In this document: piece after piece, positions 53,696 through 64,000 of the stretch
Position numbering within the stretch: the first letter of the stretch is position 1
Layout of the letters: each line of letters starts with the position of its first letter
From: Pseudogymnoascus destructans
Lineage: Eukaryota; Ascomycota; Leotiomycetes; Thelebolales; Thelebolaceae
Length of the DNA stretch: 64,000 nt
Reading direction: 5' to 3'
NCBI RefSeq assembly: GCF_001641265.1
Contig: NW_020167529.1
Coordinates: forward strand, 955,001 to 1,019,000
The notes under the pieces: generated by a model
What the model saw: the letters and a program-made list of their open reading frames with translations, nothing else
Database searches by the model: none
What the model was told of the DNA's origin: nothing
Translations under genes and position numbers: made by a program

Positions 53696-55706
53696 CTACT
53701 CTTTTCCCGCCTCGCCGCTGCTACCGTCCTCTTTCTTGCCCACCGCGTTCATCGCCCATCCCATCCAGCTCGCCCGTTTATCCGCCTTGGCCGTCGTCTC
53801 GGCCTGGCCTTGTACCAGTCGTAGTGGTCGCGGCTTATTCCCCGCGAATGTAGCCTGCCTGTCCATCGCCCGTGGGGGCGAGTTCCCAGGCGGCGGCGTG
53901 CTAACCTCGCCAGTGTGGCTGGTGTGGCTCGTCTCCGTGCTGGTCGTGCTTCCGCCGTCACTAGTACCACTAACACGACTGCCGGGAAAGTTTCCAGAAG
54001 AGGGCAGTGCGAAGCCGCCGCTTGGTGCACGGGCTGCTGCATTCGGATTCCCAGCCGCGGCCGGCGGCGCAAAGAAACTCGTCGAGTTGCGTGGCGTCTG
54101 GGGCCCGTGGAGCGGCGGTGAGGTTGCGGTGGGGCCCTTGTACATTGCGTTCACGACGCTAAAGGCTCCCGAGGATATCTGCTCGCTTGCTGGCCTAGCC
54201 TTGCGAACCGACGCACCGCGGTTCAGGTTGAACGGGATTGAGGGTGCGGTGTCGGGGTCGGTCAGGGCCGAGTGAGCGGCGGGCATCTGCATCGGACGAG
54301 GCTTCGGACGAGTCCCGCCAACAACGGACTTTGCGCGTTGCAGGATTGACGGGCCACCAGCGGCTTCCTTGGGAGGCGGTGGTGGCGGAAGGTCTTTATT
54401 GGTGTTTGCTTGGACGGTTCCGGCAGCTCCAGGCTTGAAGTCTGAGGACTGATCGAGGATAGCCTCGAAGTCTTGATGCTCGAGGAGACGCTCGATAATC
54501 TTGTTGATGTAGAGTGTGAGGGCCTTGTTCTGTTCCTTGCTGGCTTTGAGCTCAGCTTCCAGGCGTCGATAAGCCTCAATATCGCCGTCTGCTACATCAG
54601 AAAGTTCGTCTGCCAGGCTGGAGCCACCAGTGCGGCCTTCGAGTGCGTCAAGGGCATCAGCGCGGGCTGGAGAGGACATATAACCAAAGTCGGACTTTGT
54701 GAAGTCGCCGTTGAGAGTCTTGTCGGAGAGGAGGAGTTGGAAGCTTTCGTTGTCTTCCATCAACCGGGCGTTGGTCATCCGGGTCTCTAGAAGTTGTCGT
54801 TCAATCTCTTGTATGCGGCCGCCACCCATGTTCTCTGATTCCACAATCTTTATTTGGGCTTCCGCTATTTCTAGCCGAAGAGACTCGATCACACGATCTT
54901 TTTGGAGGAGAAGTTTCGAGTTATTTCGAGAATCGCTGCGATTCAAGGACGACGGAGGAGCAAAATGATTGTTGCTTTCGATGCTCGGCGATGAATTATT
55001 GGCTGCATCAGGTGTTAGTAAATGGCATGTCAAGGGAAGTAAGGGGTAACATACAATGCCTGAAACCTCGGCCCTCACTACGAGCATCATCGTCCCCATT
55101 AGCCTTCTGGCTTAAGCTTTCTTTTAGCCTCTGAATTATCGCCTGCATCTCCTCTTCTCGATTACCCATCTCCTCCTTCTCCTTTGTCATTGATATCCTC
55201 TCTGCCTCATATATTGCCCCCATCTCCCTCATCTGCCTGGCGGCATCTCGTTTCTCATTCTCCAGCGACTCGACCCGTTCCTCCTCCTCATGTAACCTGT
55301 CCTCAAGCTTCACTTGCTCTTGTAACGCATCCTCCAGCCTGGATTGTAATACCTCAGTCTCTTTCTGGAACTGTTCGGCTCGAATCTCCGACATCCGCAA
55401 CCTCTCCTTTAGCTCATCCATCGCAGCAATAGTCTCGGCTCGAGCTTCTTCGGCATCCGTAGCGCTGCTGCTGTTACTCAAGCCCGATGCGCCGACAACA
55501 GATCGTCTCGCTGGGTTTCCAGCCGACAAGGCGCTGCCGCGCAGCGACCTCGTCCTCGGGAGACCGCCATTTGGTTGCGACGAAGATGAGGATGGTGTCG
55601 GAGAGCGAACAGGCGCGCGATTCGAGGGAGTAGGAGACGTGGTCGGATTCGTAGGCCGACGCCCATGTGCGCCTGTTGGCGGTAGCTTCTTGTCAGTCCC
55701 TGACAT
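53696..55706 (-). CDS. Coiled-coil protein with Pro/Ser-rich ends
   Basis: Two exons (55706-55055, 55002-53696; intron 52 nt, GTATGT donor, CTAAC branch site) give 652 residues. The N-terminal 85 residues are Ser/Pro/Arg-rich. Residues from about 85 to 200 form a long heptad-like coil (LQSRLEDALQEQVKLEDRL). A second coil covers KDRVIESLRLEIAEAQIKI to LLLSDKTLNGDF. A short helix, NKALTLYINKIIERLLEH, looks conserved. The C-terminal half is disordered, with a PPPPPP stretch and Arg/Pro patches. It looks like a cytoskeletal or polarity scaffold, but I cannot name the family. Confidence 0.7.
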
Positions 55707-56811
55707 TGTGTTGGCAAATGGTGTTGTCGCGTGGGACCCCGATAATGTCGTATTTTGAAATGGGTTGACGTTCCACGTGGTTACGCGCTAGAGTAATGTT
55801 GCACCTTGGTGTTATGCGGCTGGACAACGTTGAACATCAACTTTATGACCTGGAGACACGGATATTTAACAATTATGTTGCGACTTGGTTGATACGATTC
55901 AGAAGACAGGTGTGCTATGTTTGTATTGGCCACCCGTTTGACTTTGATTCAGTGGTGGTCCATGCGAAATTGATTAACCCGTCTCATAAATTGGTGATCT
56001 TAAAAGAGTCAATAAATGGTTCCCCGCGTTTCATTCTATTGAAACATGGCCACCTTTGTGAAATGTGATATGGTTCATACACGCTCTAGGCAGTCGAGAT
56101 AAAATATTGGACATGGCTTATTAAAGTGAAGTGCTCAGAGTTATGCATTAGGGTAACCGTGCCTCTAATTTCCTGAGCACAGCCGGACGTTTTCCAGAAC
56201 ATTTACATGCAGAGGCCATTTTGAGAGTTTCCCTTCGAGGCTGCCGCCTCAATTCCTCCCATTAAGATGGCGATTTCCTGTGGGCAGCGCGTAGTGAAAT
56301 GGTTCCTGTACTCACAGAGAAAGTGTAATATCCGGTGAAGACAATTCGTGTCATGGAAAGCCATGGATACCAAATTTAAATAGGCTGGGACAACTGATGG
56401 ATTCCATTTGTTTTAAATCACTCCTTCGAGGATGATAGCATATATTTACACTTCGTGGAACACCATCGACTGGCCATTAGTAATTTCTATTGATGGACTA
56501 GAAACAGTTGGAAAGGTATTCATTCAGACAGGTGTGATATTCCCAGCCCCCTTGTTTCAAATCACGTGTAGTAATCGAGTCCTGTCTTATCCGCCACTCT
56601 TTGCGGCCATTCTTGGCACGTGACACATAACCCCGTGATCTCGTAAGCGATTGCTTTGCAAGCTTTTGTGGGCTTAGGGTTCCAAGTCGCTAGTGGGGCT
56701 TTTTGATTTCAAATCTTTGAGCGGTGCATATCGTAAAAGGCAAGCGGATTCCCTCGCCTCCGCCCATCTCTCAACTAATTCACGACAGCAACATCGACGA
56801 AATCATTCAAA
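55707..56811. other. Intergenic, bidirectional promoter space
   Basis: Separates the divergent coiled-coil gene and RPL10. Short ORFs (e.g. 55796-56068) have no recognisable features. The last 100 bp before RPL10 are the likely promoter and leader. Confidence 0.4.
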
Positions 56812-57890
56812 ATGGCTCGCCGTCCAGCAAGATGTTACCGCTACTGTAAGAACAAGGTACGTTCAAACTGTTGCGAGGTGTGGGAACGAGTCAACGAGGG
56901 AACGAGGGAGCGGAGGAGTAAGAACGGGTTGTGCGATGAATGGAACCTCTACGGCAAAAGCGACGTCTGCGAGATTGGCGCCCGTGGAAAGATTCGGATG
57001 GAATATGCGTTCGATCGAAAGCTGAAAGATATTGGAAGAATGGTAGCTAACTTGAGTCTCCTCGCAGCCTTACCCAAAGTCCCGTTTCAACCGTGGTGTC
57101 CCGGACCCAAAGATTCGCATCTTCGATCTTGGCCGCAAGAAGGCAAACGTTGACGAGTTCCCTCTGTGCATTCACTTGGTTTCCAACGAGTATGAGCAGC
57201 TGAGCTCTGAGGCCCTTGAGGCTGCCCGTATTTGCGCCAACAAGTGAGTTTATCCAATACGGCGATATCCATCAAACCAGAGCCTCGCCGCAGCCCTCCA
57301 CAAAACACTGTCAGACGCTGCGCGAGTTGCATGGCAACGGATTCTTGAAATACGCATCGAATTACAAAGATATATACTAACAATCAAACAGGTACCTCGT
57401 CAAGACCTCCGGAAAGGAGTCTTTCCATCTCCGCGTCCGCGCCCACCCCTTCCACGTTGTCCGCATCAACAAGATGTTGTCATGTGCAGGTGCCGATAGA
57501 CTGCAGACTGGTATGCGTGGTGCTTGGGGAAAGCCCAACGGAAGTGTTGCTCGCGTCAACATTGGTCAGATCATCCTGAGTGTCCGCACTCGTGATTCTA
57601 GTAGGTTTACCCATAGAATGGTCTACCAGGTCAATGACTAACCAATATCTCCAGACCGTGCCGTCGCTCTCGAGGCTCTCCGCCGCTCCCAGTACAAGTT
57701 CCCCGGTCGCCAAAAGATCATCGTCTCCAAGAACTGGGGTTTCACCCCTCTTCGCCGCGAGGAGTACATGGACAAGAAGACCACCGGAAAGGTCTTCGTC
57801 GATGGTGCATACGTCCAGTTCCTGAGCACCCACGGAAAGCTCGCAGACAACGTCAAGCGTTTCCCGGCTGCTTTCGCAGAGACTGCTTAG
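56812..57890 (+). CDS. rpl10: 60S ribosomal protein L10 (uL16)
   Basis: Exons 56812-56856, 57068-57243, 57392-57600 and 57655-57890 give 221 residues, the exact length of the yeast protein. The start is [40 protein letters not shown], LHLV-type CIHLVSNEYEQLSSEALEAA, FHLRVRAHPFHVVRINKML and the loop SCAGADRLQTGMRGAWGKP are all present. That loop inserts near the peptidyl-transferase centre. The first intron is long (211 nt), as is common in fungal ribosomal protein genes. This is an essential cytosolic ribosome component. Confidence 0.97.
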
Positions 57891-58670
57891 ATTGTTGTTG
57901 TTGGGTCATGACGGGTGGATAAGAACGGCGCATAATTGCTTTCGATGGTTGCAATGGAAGGGTTTTTGAGTCAAAGGTGCTCGTTTCATTGTAACTATGA
58001 AAATAGCCATGATATCCTTCTGCTGCTCTCCTTGAGTGATCTGAGTGATTGATACATGTGTTCGCTGTAGACGGCGGCCCGGCTTTCCGGCTCACGGGAG
58101 TAATAAGACCGCCACTGAGATGTGTCTACTACCATACCCTTGTTATTATGAATACCTCCTATCACCCGCAAGCCAAATAAATCGTAAGTAATCAGCGGTG
58201 ACTCGAGGTTCGTCCAAATCTTATATCAGTTGGGTGATACGTATTCATTGGTTCATTTGAGCTTACATCCCGTCCCCGTTTCTTATCGCTTGGTCGTATT
58301 GGTCGATGGTGTCAGTGTTGGCCCCCGCCTCATATTGGTCCACGAGAACACCATTCATCGACAATACGCACCTCCTCACCTCGACATTAACCATTCTATT
58401 ACCATACAAACCAGCCTTTACGAATAGACTCTCTGGGTATATTGTTTAGTTGATACCCAGACGTTACGTTCGATCACTCATTACTATTATATTACTATCT
58501 CCCTTGCATCAGTTGTTGAAGAGTCCTGCCTCCTCACGCTCGTCATTTAGCCTCCTCAACAAGACTGGCCTCCCATCCGAGAGCACATCGCTAGGGAAGA
58601 TATATCAAGTCGAAGGTTTGAATACTATAGCCAGCCACTGCTGTTGTCGAATTTATTGTCAAACCGAACC
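57891..58670. other. Intergenic, no gene seen
   Basis: 3' end of RPL10 and promoter of the next gene. No supported gene. Confidence 0.4.
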
Positions 58671-60356
58671 ATGGCTTTCCGCCAGTCAACCCACTACGCC
58701 CCACAAAGGACATACACGACACCGGAGGAACCCAGGTTCGATGGGCCTTCCACTCAGCCAGATCAACAGCTAGAGGACTCCCAGGAATGGGTATTATTCT
58801 CGCCGGCGCCGGCATCAACTACAGATCGCACACACACAGCAACAACAGCTAGCACGCGACGAACTGCTGGTCGATCAAGGCTGAGCGACTATGGCAGCAT
58901 CGACACCGTCGGCAGGTCGTACGAGTATGACGAAGATGCATCTGAACACTCGGAAGCAGTTGCGGATGATGAAGAAGACGGAGAACTTGATAGTCTAGAT
59001 AGCCATCTGCTCGAATTCAGAGCGGAGAGTGCTTACGGAGACGCGAATCCTGTATTACCTACACACGATGGGCTGGGGTCTTTCCGACTCGATGGGACTA
59101 TGGGGGAGGGTGTCCAGGAGCAGCTATACGCGTTCGAGAGGTTTAATCCACGACGAATAAGGCGACGAAGGGAGAGCCTTGAGCTTGGCCAGCGAGAGCT
59201 CGAGAATGAGACTACCGCTGATAACGAGAAAGTAAGGAGGATTGAGGAATGGAGACTAGAGCAGAGCCGGGCACTACTTGACGAGATACAGAAGGAGACC
59301 CGGCGGAGGAGGCAATCTGCGTCAAGTGTAAGGGCCAAACCAGAGCGGGACTATCACGACGAAGAAGTAGCAACATTAGGAGACCTATCCGAAGTCGAAA
59401 CTCGCAAGCCTGAAGAGGGTATGGGGAAGGGGGAAGGCGAAAGTTTTTGGACGCGCATTACTAGGAGGGTCATCCACGATCTTATGGGAATCGACGACAG
59501 ACTTCTGTCCATACTTTTTGGAGAGGGGCTGCCAGAAGAGGTGGAAAGAGAAGCTAGCCGGGATTGGTATGCTGGCATAGACAGGGATCAAAGCGACGAT
59601 TCATGGGAATATCGACTCCTAGGGAGAATAGCACGTGAACTTGGATTGCTCGTCAACCAGTTATCGGATCACCCTGGGGCATTCTCAACCTACCTTAAGG
59701 TTCAACAGCAGCCGTTGCCATATGCTGGCCTGCCAATCATCCCGGAGACAGCTGCGAACACGGAAGATGGGCATCAAACCCAAGCAGGCTCGGCTTCGGT
59801 GCCACTCTTTCAACCAACCATTCCACATACCGCAAACGCCATGCACTTTGCAGCCCCTCCAACTCGATCCGCCCAAGACGAACAGGGCAGCGCAGGGCCG
59901 TCTAAATTTCGCTCCCAGGGATATCAAGAGTCGGACGATGCCCACATCGGCTTCAGCAAGGATGAGTGGGAGAAGCAGCTTGACATCGGACTTGTATTCA
60001 GCTATCTTAGGTCGCGGTTCACGAACGGGGATGCACCAACTGCATCGCCCCTTACCGGTTCTCGAACAAAAACTAGTCCACAAGACGCGGCTGCAAGAGC
60101 AGCACGTGTCCATCAGCTGCATCCGCTCGTGGCGAGGCCCAAGACGGCCGAGCGTCGAGCATCATATAAAGTTATTGTACCTAATGGCCCAATCCAGCAG
60201 CGGCGAAAGAGCACGAGTTGCGCAAGCCAGAGTACGAAGAAGTCGGCAAGAAGGATCAGTGGCTCTAGCCGACACTATTGGGATATTAATGGGAGTATTA
60301 GGTCCGGTTCGTTGGCTGCCTCCACTGGTGGAATGGGAGCCTGGGGCGAGGTATAG
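58671..60356 (+). CDS. Conserved-looking hypothetical protein
   Basis: ATG 58671 sits in a good context (AACCATGG), so I prefer it to the in-frame ATG 27 bp upstream. The 561-residue product is acidic and disordered at first (EDASEHSEAVADDEEDGELD), then strongly helical (NPRRIRRRRESLELGQRELE). The most ordered part is FWTRITRRVIHDLMGIDDRL, followed by WEYRLLGRIARELGLLVNQL. The C-terminus is basic and Ser-rich. No signal peptide or catalytic motif. Function unknown. Confidence 0.65.
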   Translation: MAFRQSTHYAPQRTYTTPEEPRFDGPSTQPDQQLEDSQEWVLFSPAPASTTDRTHTATTASTRRTAGRSRLSDYGSIDTVGRSYEYDEDASEHSEAVADDEEDGELDSLDSHLLEFRAESAYGDANPVLPTHDGLGSFRLDGTMGEGVQEQLYAFERFNPRRIRRRRESLELGQRELENETTADNEKVRRIEEWRLEQSRALLDEIQKETRRRRQSASSVRAKPERDYHDEEVATLGDLSEVETRKPEEGMGKGEGESFWTRITRRVIHDLMGIDDRLLSILFGEGLPEEVEREASRDWYAGIDRDQSDDSWEYRLLGRIARELGLLVNQLSDHPGAFSTYLKVQQQPLPYAGLPIIPETAANTEDGHQTQAGSASVPLFQPTIPHTANAMHFAAPPTRSAQDEQGSAGPSKFRSQGYQESDDAHIGFSKDEWEKQLDIGLVFSYLRSRFTNGDAPTASPLTGSRTKTSPQDAAARAARVHQLHPLVARPKTAERRASYKVIVPNGPIQQRRKSTSCASQSTKKSARRISGSSRHYWDINGSIRSGSLAASTGGMGAWGEV

Positions 60357-60728
60357 GTTGGGGGTTATGGGAACAGGTAAGCATGCATATTTTGGTGTTG
60401 ATGAGGGGGGTGGGACAGCGTTTGGGCGAGGACTTGGATAGGCATTTCTCATCTCATCTTATCATTATTCAGGGCGGGAAGACAAGGTATATAACATAAA
60501 CACTATATATTTTTTACAGTAGCACCCGAAACTGGCTTTTCCAAACACATATTCATATTCATGAATATTTGAATATAGATAGCTCTAACTAAATTAGGTA
60601 AGGTAATTACTATATTAGGAATAGTACATAGATTAGATAAGATAAGATAAGATAAGATGAGATGAGATGAGATCAGAGCACATAAGGAAAGTCCTATAGA
60701 AGCTTCGAGAAGCTGGACTGCAAGCAGA
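60357..60728. repeat. Intergenic with GATAA/GATGA microsatellite
   Basis: (GATAA)n then (GATGA)n lies at 60635-60673. The rest is AT-rich and non-coding up to the truncated chromovirus. Confidence 0.7.
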
Positions 60729-63307
60729 TATCTCAAAATGTTAGTTTTTCGTCCAAGAAACCAAATTCGTAGGACTCATCGTGGGAGTCAATGGCATTCG
60801 CATGGACCCTGCAAAGGTTTCTACTATATTGGAATGGCGAACTCCAAAATCGCTCAGGGATATGCAAGCTTTTATTGGATTCTGCAATTTCTATCAGAGG
60901 TTCATCCGAAATTACTCCAGCATCATAAGGCCATTGGTGAAGCTTACCAGAAAGGATCAGATATTTGAATGGACTCATGCATGCCAAACTGCATTCGAGC
61001 TGTTGAAACAAACAGTCACAGAAGCTCCTGTCTTGAGGCATTTTGATAGAAACAAGACAGTCTATGTCGAAGCAGATTCCTTGTAAGGACACAGGGCACC
61101 CAGCTCACAGTAATAGCATATGAGAGTGTGAGTCAGAGGCTAAACGGATGCTATCCTATAGGTCTACTATGAAGGATACAAAAAAGATGAAGGGGGAACC
61201 CCGTGAGTCAATTCCCTTAAGTACCCGAAACCCATCCGACTCGGTTAGCCCACCCCAATGATCACACGTGACCAGGGGGAACCTCGTGAGTCATTTCCCT
61301 CAAGTACCTGAAACCCATCCGACTCGGTTAGCCCGCCCAAATGATCACACATGACCCGCAGCTACTCAGAGTCTGCTCCTTAGAGTGAGAGACGAGAAGG
61401 CATCCTTACATTCCTCAGATTTCATCTAATCAGGAGTCTTGTCACAAAAAGATGATCAAGGGGTTCTACATCCAGTGGCATACTTCTCGAAAAAGCTAGC
61501 ACCTGCAGAATGCAATTACGAGATATATGACAAGGAATTGCTTGCAATCATCAGATGTTTCGAAGCATGGAGACCAGAACTTGAAGGGACAGATTTTCCA
61601 GTCCAAGTCTTGTCTGATCACAAAAGCTTGGAATACTTCATGTCCACCAAGAAGCTGACAAGAAGACAAGCTCGATGGGCTGAATTCCTCTCTCGATACA
61701 ACTTCCAGATCATCTATAGGCCTGGGAAGCAAAATGGAAAAGCAGATGCTTTGACTCGAAGGCCTGGTGACAGACCAGAAGGCAATGATGAGGATGATCG
61801 ACAAAAGCAACAGCTTCAGGTGTTGCTACCACCTTCGAGGCTACATCCAGACATTCAGAAACTCGAAGAACAAGGCCAAACAGCTCAGCTAGCTCCAGTG
61901 GAAACTCATATCAGAGAAATGACAATTCTTGAGAAAATCCAAAAGTCTCAACTGGAAGACAAATTCTGCAAGGCTACACTACATATGCTTATTGCAAACT
62001 CAAAAACGGCATGCTAGAATATCAAAATCGAGTTTGGGTGCCAAAAATCATTCAGGTGGACTTGTTGAGAGAAGTTCATGAACAACCTTCTATGGAACAT
62101 CCAGGAGCTGGAAAGATGCTGCGAGTCATGAAACAGCACTATTACTGGCCAAACATGGACAAAACAATAATTCAATATGTCAAAAACTGCCATAGTTGTC
62201 GAAGATCGAAGCCATCTCGAGATGCCTACAATGGACTTCTACAACCAATCCCTATTGAAAGTCGACCATGGATGGATATATCAATGGATTTCGTGACAGG
62301 ATTACCAGTCTGTGAAGGGAATAATGCTATCTTGGTTGTTGCATGCAGGTTGACGAAAGAAAGACATTTCATTCCATGTTTCGCTGGACAAGAAGGGCTA
62401 CTGCAGAAGCTACAGCACAGCTCTTACTTCGACATGTATGAAAGCACCATGGTCTACCAAACTCGATAATATCAGACAGAGGTCCTCAGTTCATTGCAGA
62501 AGTCTGGAGTTTGCTCTGCAAAATTTGGAAAATTTCAGCCAAACTTTCAATGCCTTCCACCCAGAAACAGATGGACAGACTGAGCTATTCAATGCAGAGC
62601 TCGAACGCTACTTGCGAGCTCATGTTAACTATCTTCAAGACAATTGGGTTTCGTACTTGTGCATGGCGGAGTTTGCTGCCAACAGTTTGCCATCAGATGC
62701 AACCAAGACAAGCGCGTTTTTTGCGAACAAGGGCTATAAACCAAGAATAAGCTTCGATACAGAGCAGAAAGCATATCACAAAGCCAAACAAGAGCACAAG
62801 AACATAGCTTAGACCATGGCAAAGGTTTGGGAGTTTCTGCAGGATGAAATCACGCTCTCGCAAGCAAAAATGGAACATTTCACAAACAAGAAAAGGAAAC
62901 CTGCACCACGCTATCAAGTGGGAGACAGAGTATGGCTTTCAACTCTAAATATAAAGACACAGAGGCCATCAAAGAAGCTAGACCACAAGCAAGTGGGACC
63001 TTTTGAAATTCTAGAGCGAATTGGGCAAGTTGCATATCGGCTCAAACTTCCAAACAGCATGAAGATTCATCCAGTCTTTCATGCCAATCTATTAAGACTC
63101 AACTCGAATGATGCAATCGAAGGGCAGCAACAGGAGCCAGGGCCTCCAGTCATTGTCAATGGCGAAGAGGAGTGGGAAGTGGACGAAATCCTCGACTCAA
63201 AAGTTATTCGAAAGAAACTTTTCTACAAGGCAGCTTGGAAGAACTATCCACCGGATGAGACATGGTATACTGCAGAGAGCTTCGAAAATTCTCCAGAAGT
63301 TACTTAA
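60729..63307 (+). pseudogene. Chromovirus pol: RT end, RNase H, integrase, chromodomain
   Basis: RT thumb: MDPAKVSTILEWRTPKSLRD, AFIGFCNFYQRFIRNYS. RNase H: DKELLAIIRCFEAWRPELEG, SDHKSLEYFMSTKKLTRRQA. The integrase zinc-binding region has HPGAGKMLRVMKQHYYWP and CHSCRRSKPSRDAYNG. The catalytic core starts MDISMDFVTGLP, and a frameshift near 62460 separates the two halves. The C-terminus has VGPFEILERIGQVAYRLKLP and a chromodomain (EWEVDEILDSKV, YKAAWKNYPPDETWYTAESF). Stops at about 61427 (after the LTR) and the frameshift make it inactive. Confidence 0.85.
61082..61410 (-). mobile_element. Solo LTR, family delta
   Basis: 329 bp, TGTAAGGACACAGGGC...GCATCCTTACA, with a perfect TTCCT duplication at 61077-61081 and 61411-61415. 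Compared with the 257-bp copy it carries an internal duplication of about 70 bp around GGGGGAACCnCGTGAGTCA. Confidence 0.92.
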
Positions 63308-63422
63308 GCATATCACAGAAAATACCCTCAGAAACCAAAATGAGAGCTGGAGACAATTGTTTTTTTTTTTGAAAATGGGATTTCTTGATCAGGAGATCAA
63401 CTCTGGAGTAGGGGGGGGGTAG

Positions 63423-63680
63423 TGTTACGATATCAAGTGCGCCTTGCAGCTCGAGTGGGGGTTCAGGGGTGTGGGGAGCTTTCCGGGGTTGGAGCAAAGT
63501 TTTCAGTTGTGGAGTGAATTCTCAGAACTGGTCTTGCTAAAGAGAATTAACTCCACAACAACATAGCTGTATATAGATCGAGCCACTGCTCGAGTGCTCC
63601 TCTTCTCTTTCCTTTCTTCTCTAGATTGAGTTTAATTCATAATACCCAACTGGCACCCTATGCCTTGGTGAACCATGACA
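63423..63680 (+). mobile_element. 3' LTR of chromovirus I (family alpha)
   Basis: 258 bp, TGTTACGATATCAAGTG...GAACCATGACA, directly after the polypurine tract. The same LTR is solo at 6095-6347. Confidence 0.9.
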
Positions 63681-63859
63681 TGAACAACTAGGAGGTTTTG
63701 ACTTTGTTATAAAACATGTCTCAGGGGCTAATCAAAGAACAGATCTCCTCTCAAAAATACAAAGGCTCTGCTAGACTCCACAAAGCTTATAGCAGCATCT
63801 TTAAGCAACCCTCGTACTACAGAGGACTTAGGGGTAAACTTATCCCCTCAAGACCAAGT
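63681..63859 (+). pseudogene. 3' end of a second gypsy H copy
   Basis: Matches, in the opposite orientation, the RNase H tail at 24700-24431 (GGFDFVIKHVSGA and the following non-coding stretch). It leads straight into a gamma LTR. No integrase lies between. Confidence 0.75.
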
Positions 63860-64000
63860 TGTAATGGTGGGTGCACCAGATGTGAGAATCTAGCCACCCA
63901 AGGAAGGGATGATTTTACTAAGACAACACACTGTCTTAGGAAAAAGAGCCAAAGGGTCGTAGCTTAGACTATTCAACAATGCAGCAATCAGGTGTATGAT
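63860..64000 (+). mobile_element. Gamma LTR, running off the right edge
   Basis: TGTAATGGTGGGTGCACCAG onward matches 30823-30963. The rest lies outside the window. Confidence 0.9.

Larger units (their letters stand above)
60729..63680 (+). mobile_element. 5'-truncated chromovirus (Ty3/gypsy I)
   Basis: Retains the RT C-terminal part, RNase H, integrase, chromodomain and 3' LTR (63423-63680). The upstream half (LTR, gag, protease, RT palm) is absent. A delta solo LTR interrupts it at 61082. A poly-G tract before 63421 fits a polypurine tract. Confidence 0.88.

Noticed and set aside
60733..61092. 119-codon minus-strand ORF
   Set aside because: Complement of the chromovirus RT segment, which has clear RT motifs on the plus strand.
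1..64000. tRNA or rRNA genes
   Set aside because: I found no sequence with a tRNA-like A and B box arrangement or rRNA similarity by eye; a tRNAscan-type search would be needed to exclude them.

Overview
This is nuclear DNA of a filamentous ascomycete (Pezizomycotina). The introns are short (about 40-75 nt), the coding regions include typical fungal genes (ribosomal protein uL16/L10, an alkaline ceramidase, a SNF2 ATPase, an AA11-type lytic polysaccharide monooxygenase), and the repeats are Fot1/Pogo DNA transposons plus Ty3/gypsy and Ty1/copia retrotransposons. Several repeat copies carry CGA-to-TGA stops of the kind repeat-induced point mutation leaves. A member of Leotiomycetes is my guess from the secreted-protein and kinase-like families; the sequence alone does not settle it.

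Layout. 1-5.45 kb: a truncated pseudokinase, a MADS-box gene, and a 3.1-kb inverted block that has split an AA11 LPMO gene into two pieces on opposite strands. 5.75-9.39 kb: a secreted-protein gene interrupted by Pogo element A, which itself carries two solo LTRs. 9.5-14.35 kb: Pogo remnant B containing Pogo C containing a solo LTR. 14.7-17.2 kb: a kinase-like gene split by the intact Pogo D. 17.7-19.55 kb: intact Pogo E. 19.7-23.1 kb: a small secreted protein, a degraded paralogue and a nuclease-like gene. 23.5-32.9 kb: a repeat block built on a gypsy element (H) on the minus strand, interrupted by Pogo F and three solo LTRs and carrying an inverted gag segment. 33.0-39.2 kb: a But2-domain secreted protein and a large SNF2 ATPase. 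39.4-43.2 kb: a broken copia element with a 0.37-kb internal inversion. 43.2-47.3 kb: a vWA protein and a SIS-domain protein. 47.97-49.83 kb: Pogo G. 50.7-60.4 kb: a gene-rich run with ceramidase, cytochrome b5-like protein, coiled-coil protein, RPL10 and a conserved unknown. 60.7-64 kb: a chromovirus with a chromodomain, followed by the 3' end and LTR of a second H-family copy.

Two patterns stand out. First, there are three small inversions. Two of them (2063-5180 and 42321-42697) have breakpoints at perfect short inverted repeats of 7 and 5 bp, and undoing either one restores reading frame at both junctions. Second, every Pogo terminus in the window, from element families with unrelated end sequences, holds two direct copies of a family-specific motif of about 14 bp, nearly always exactly 17 bp apart. 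This suggests a paired-site recognition geometry shared by these transposases.
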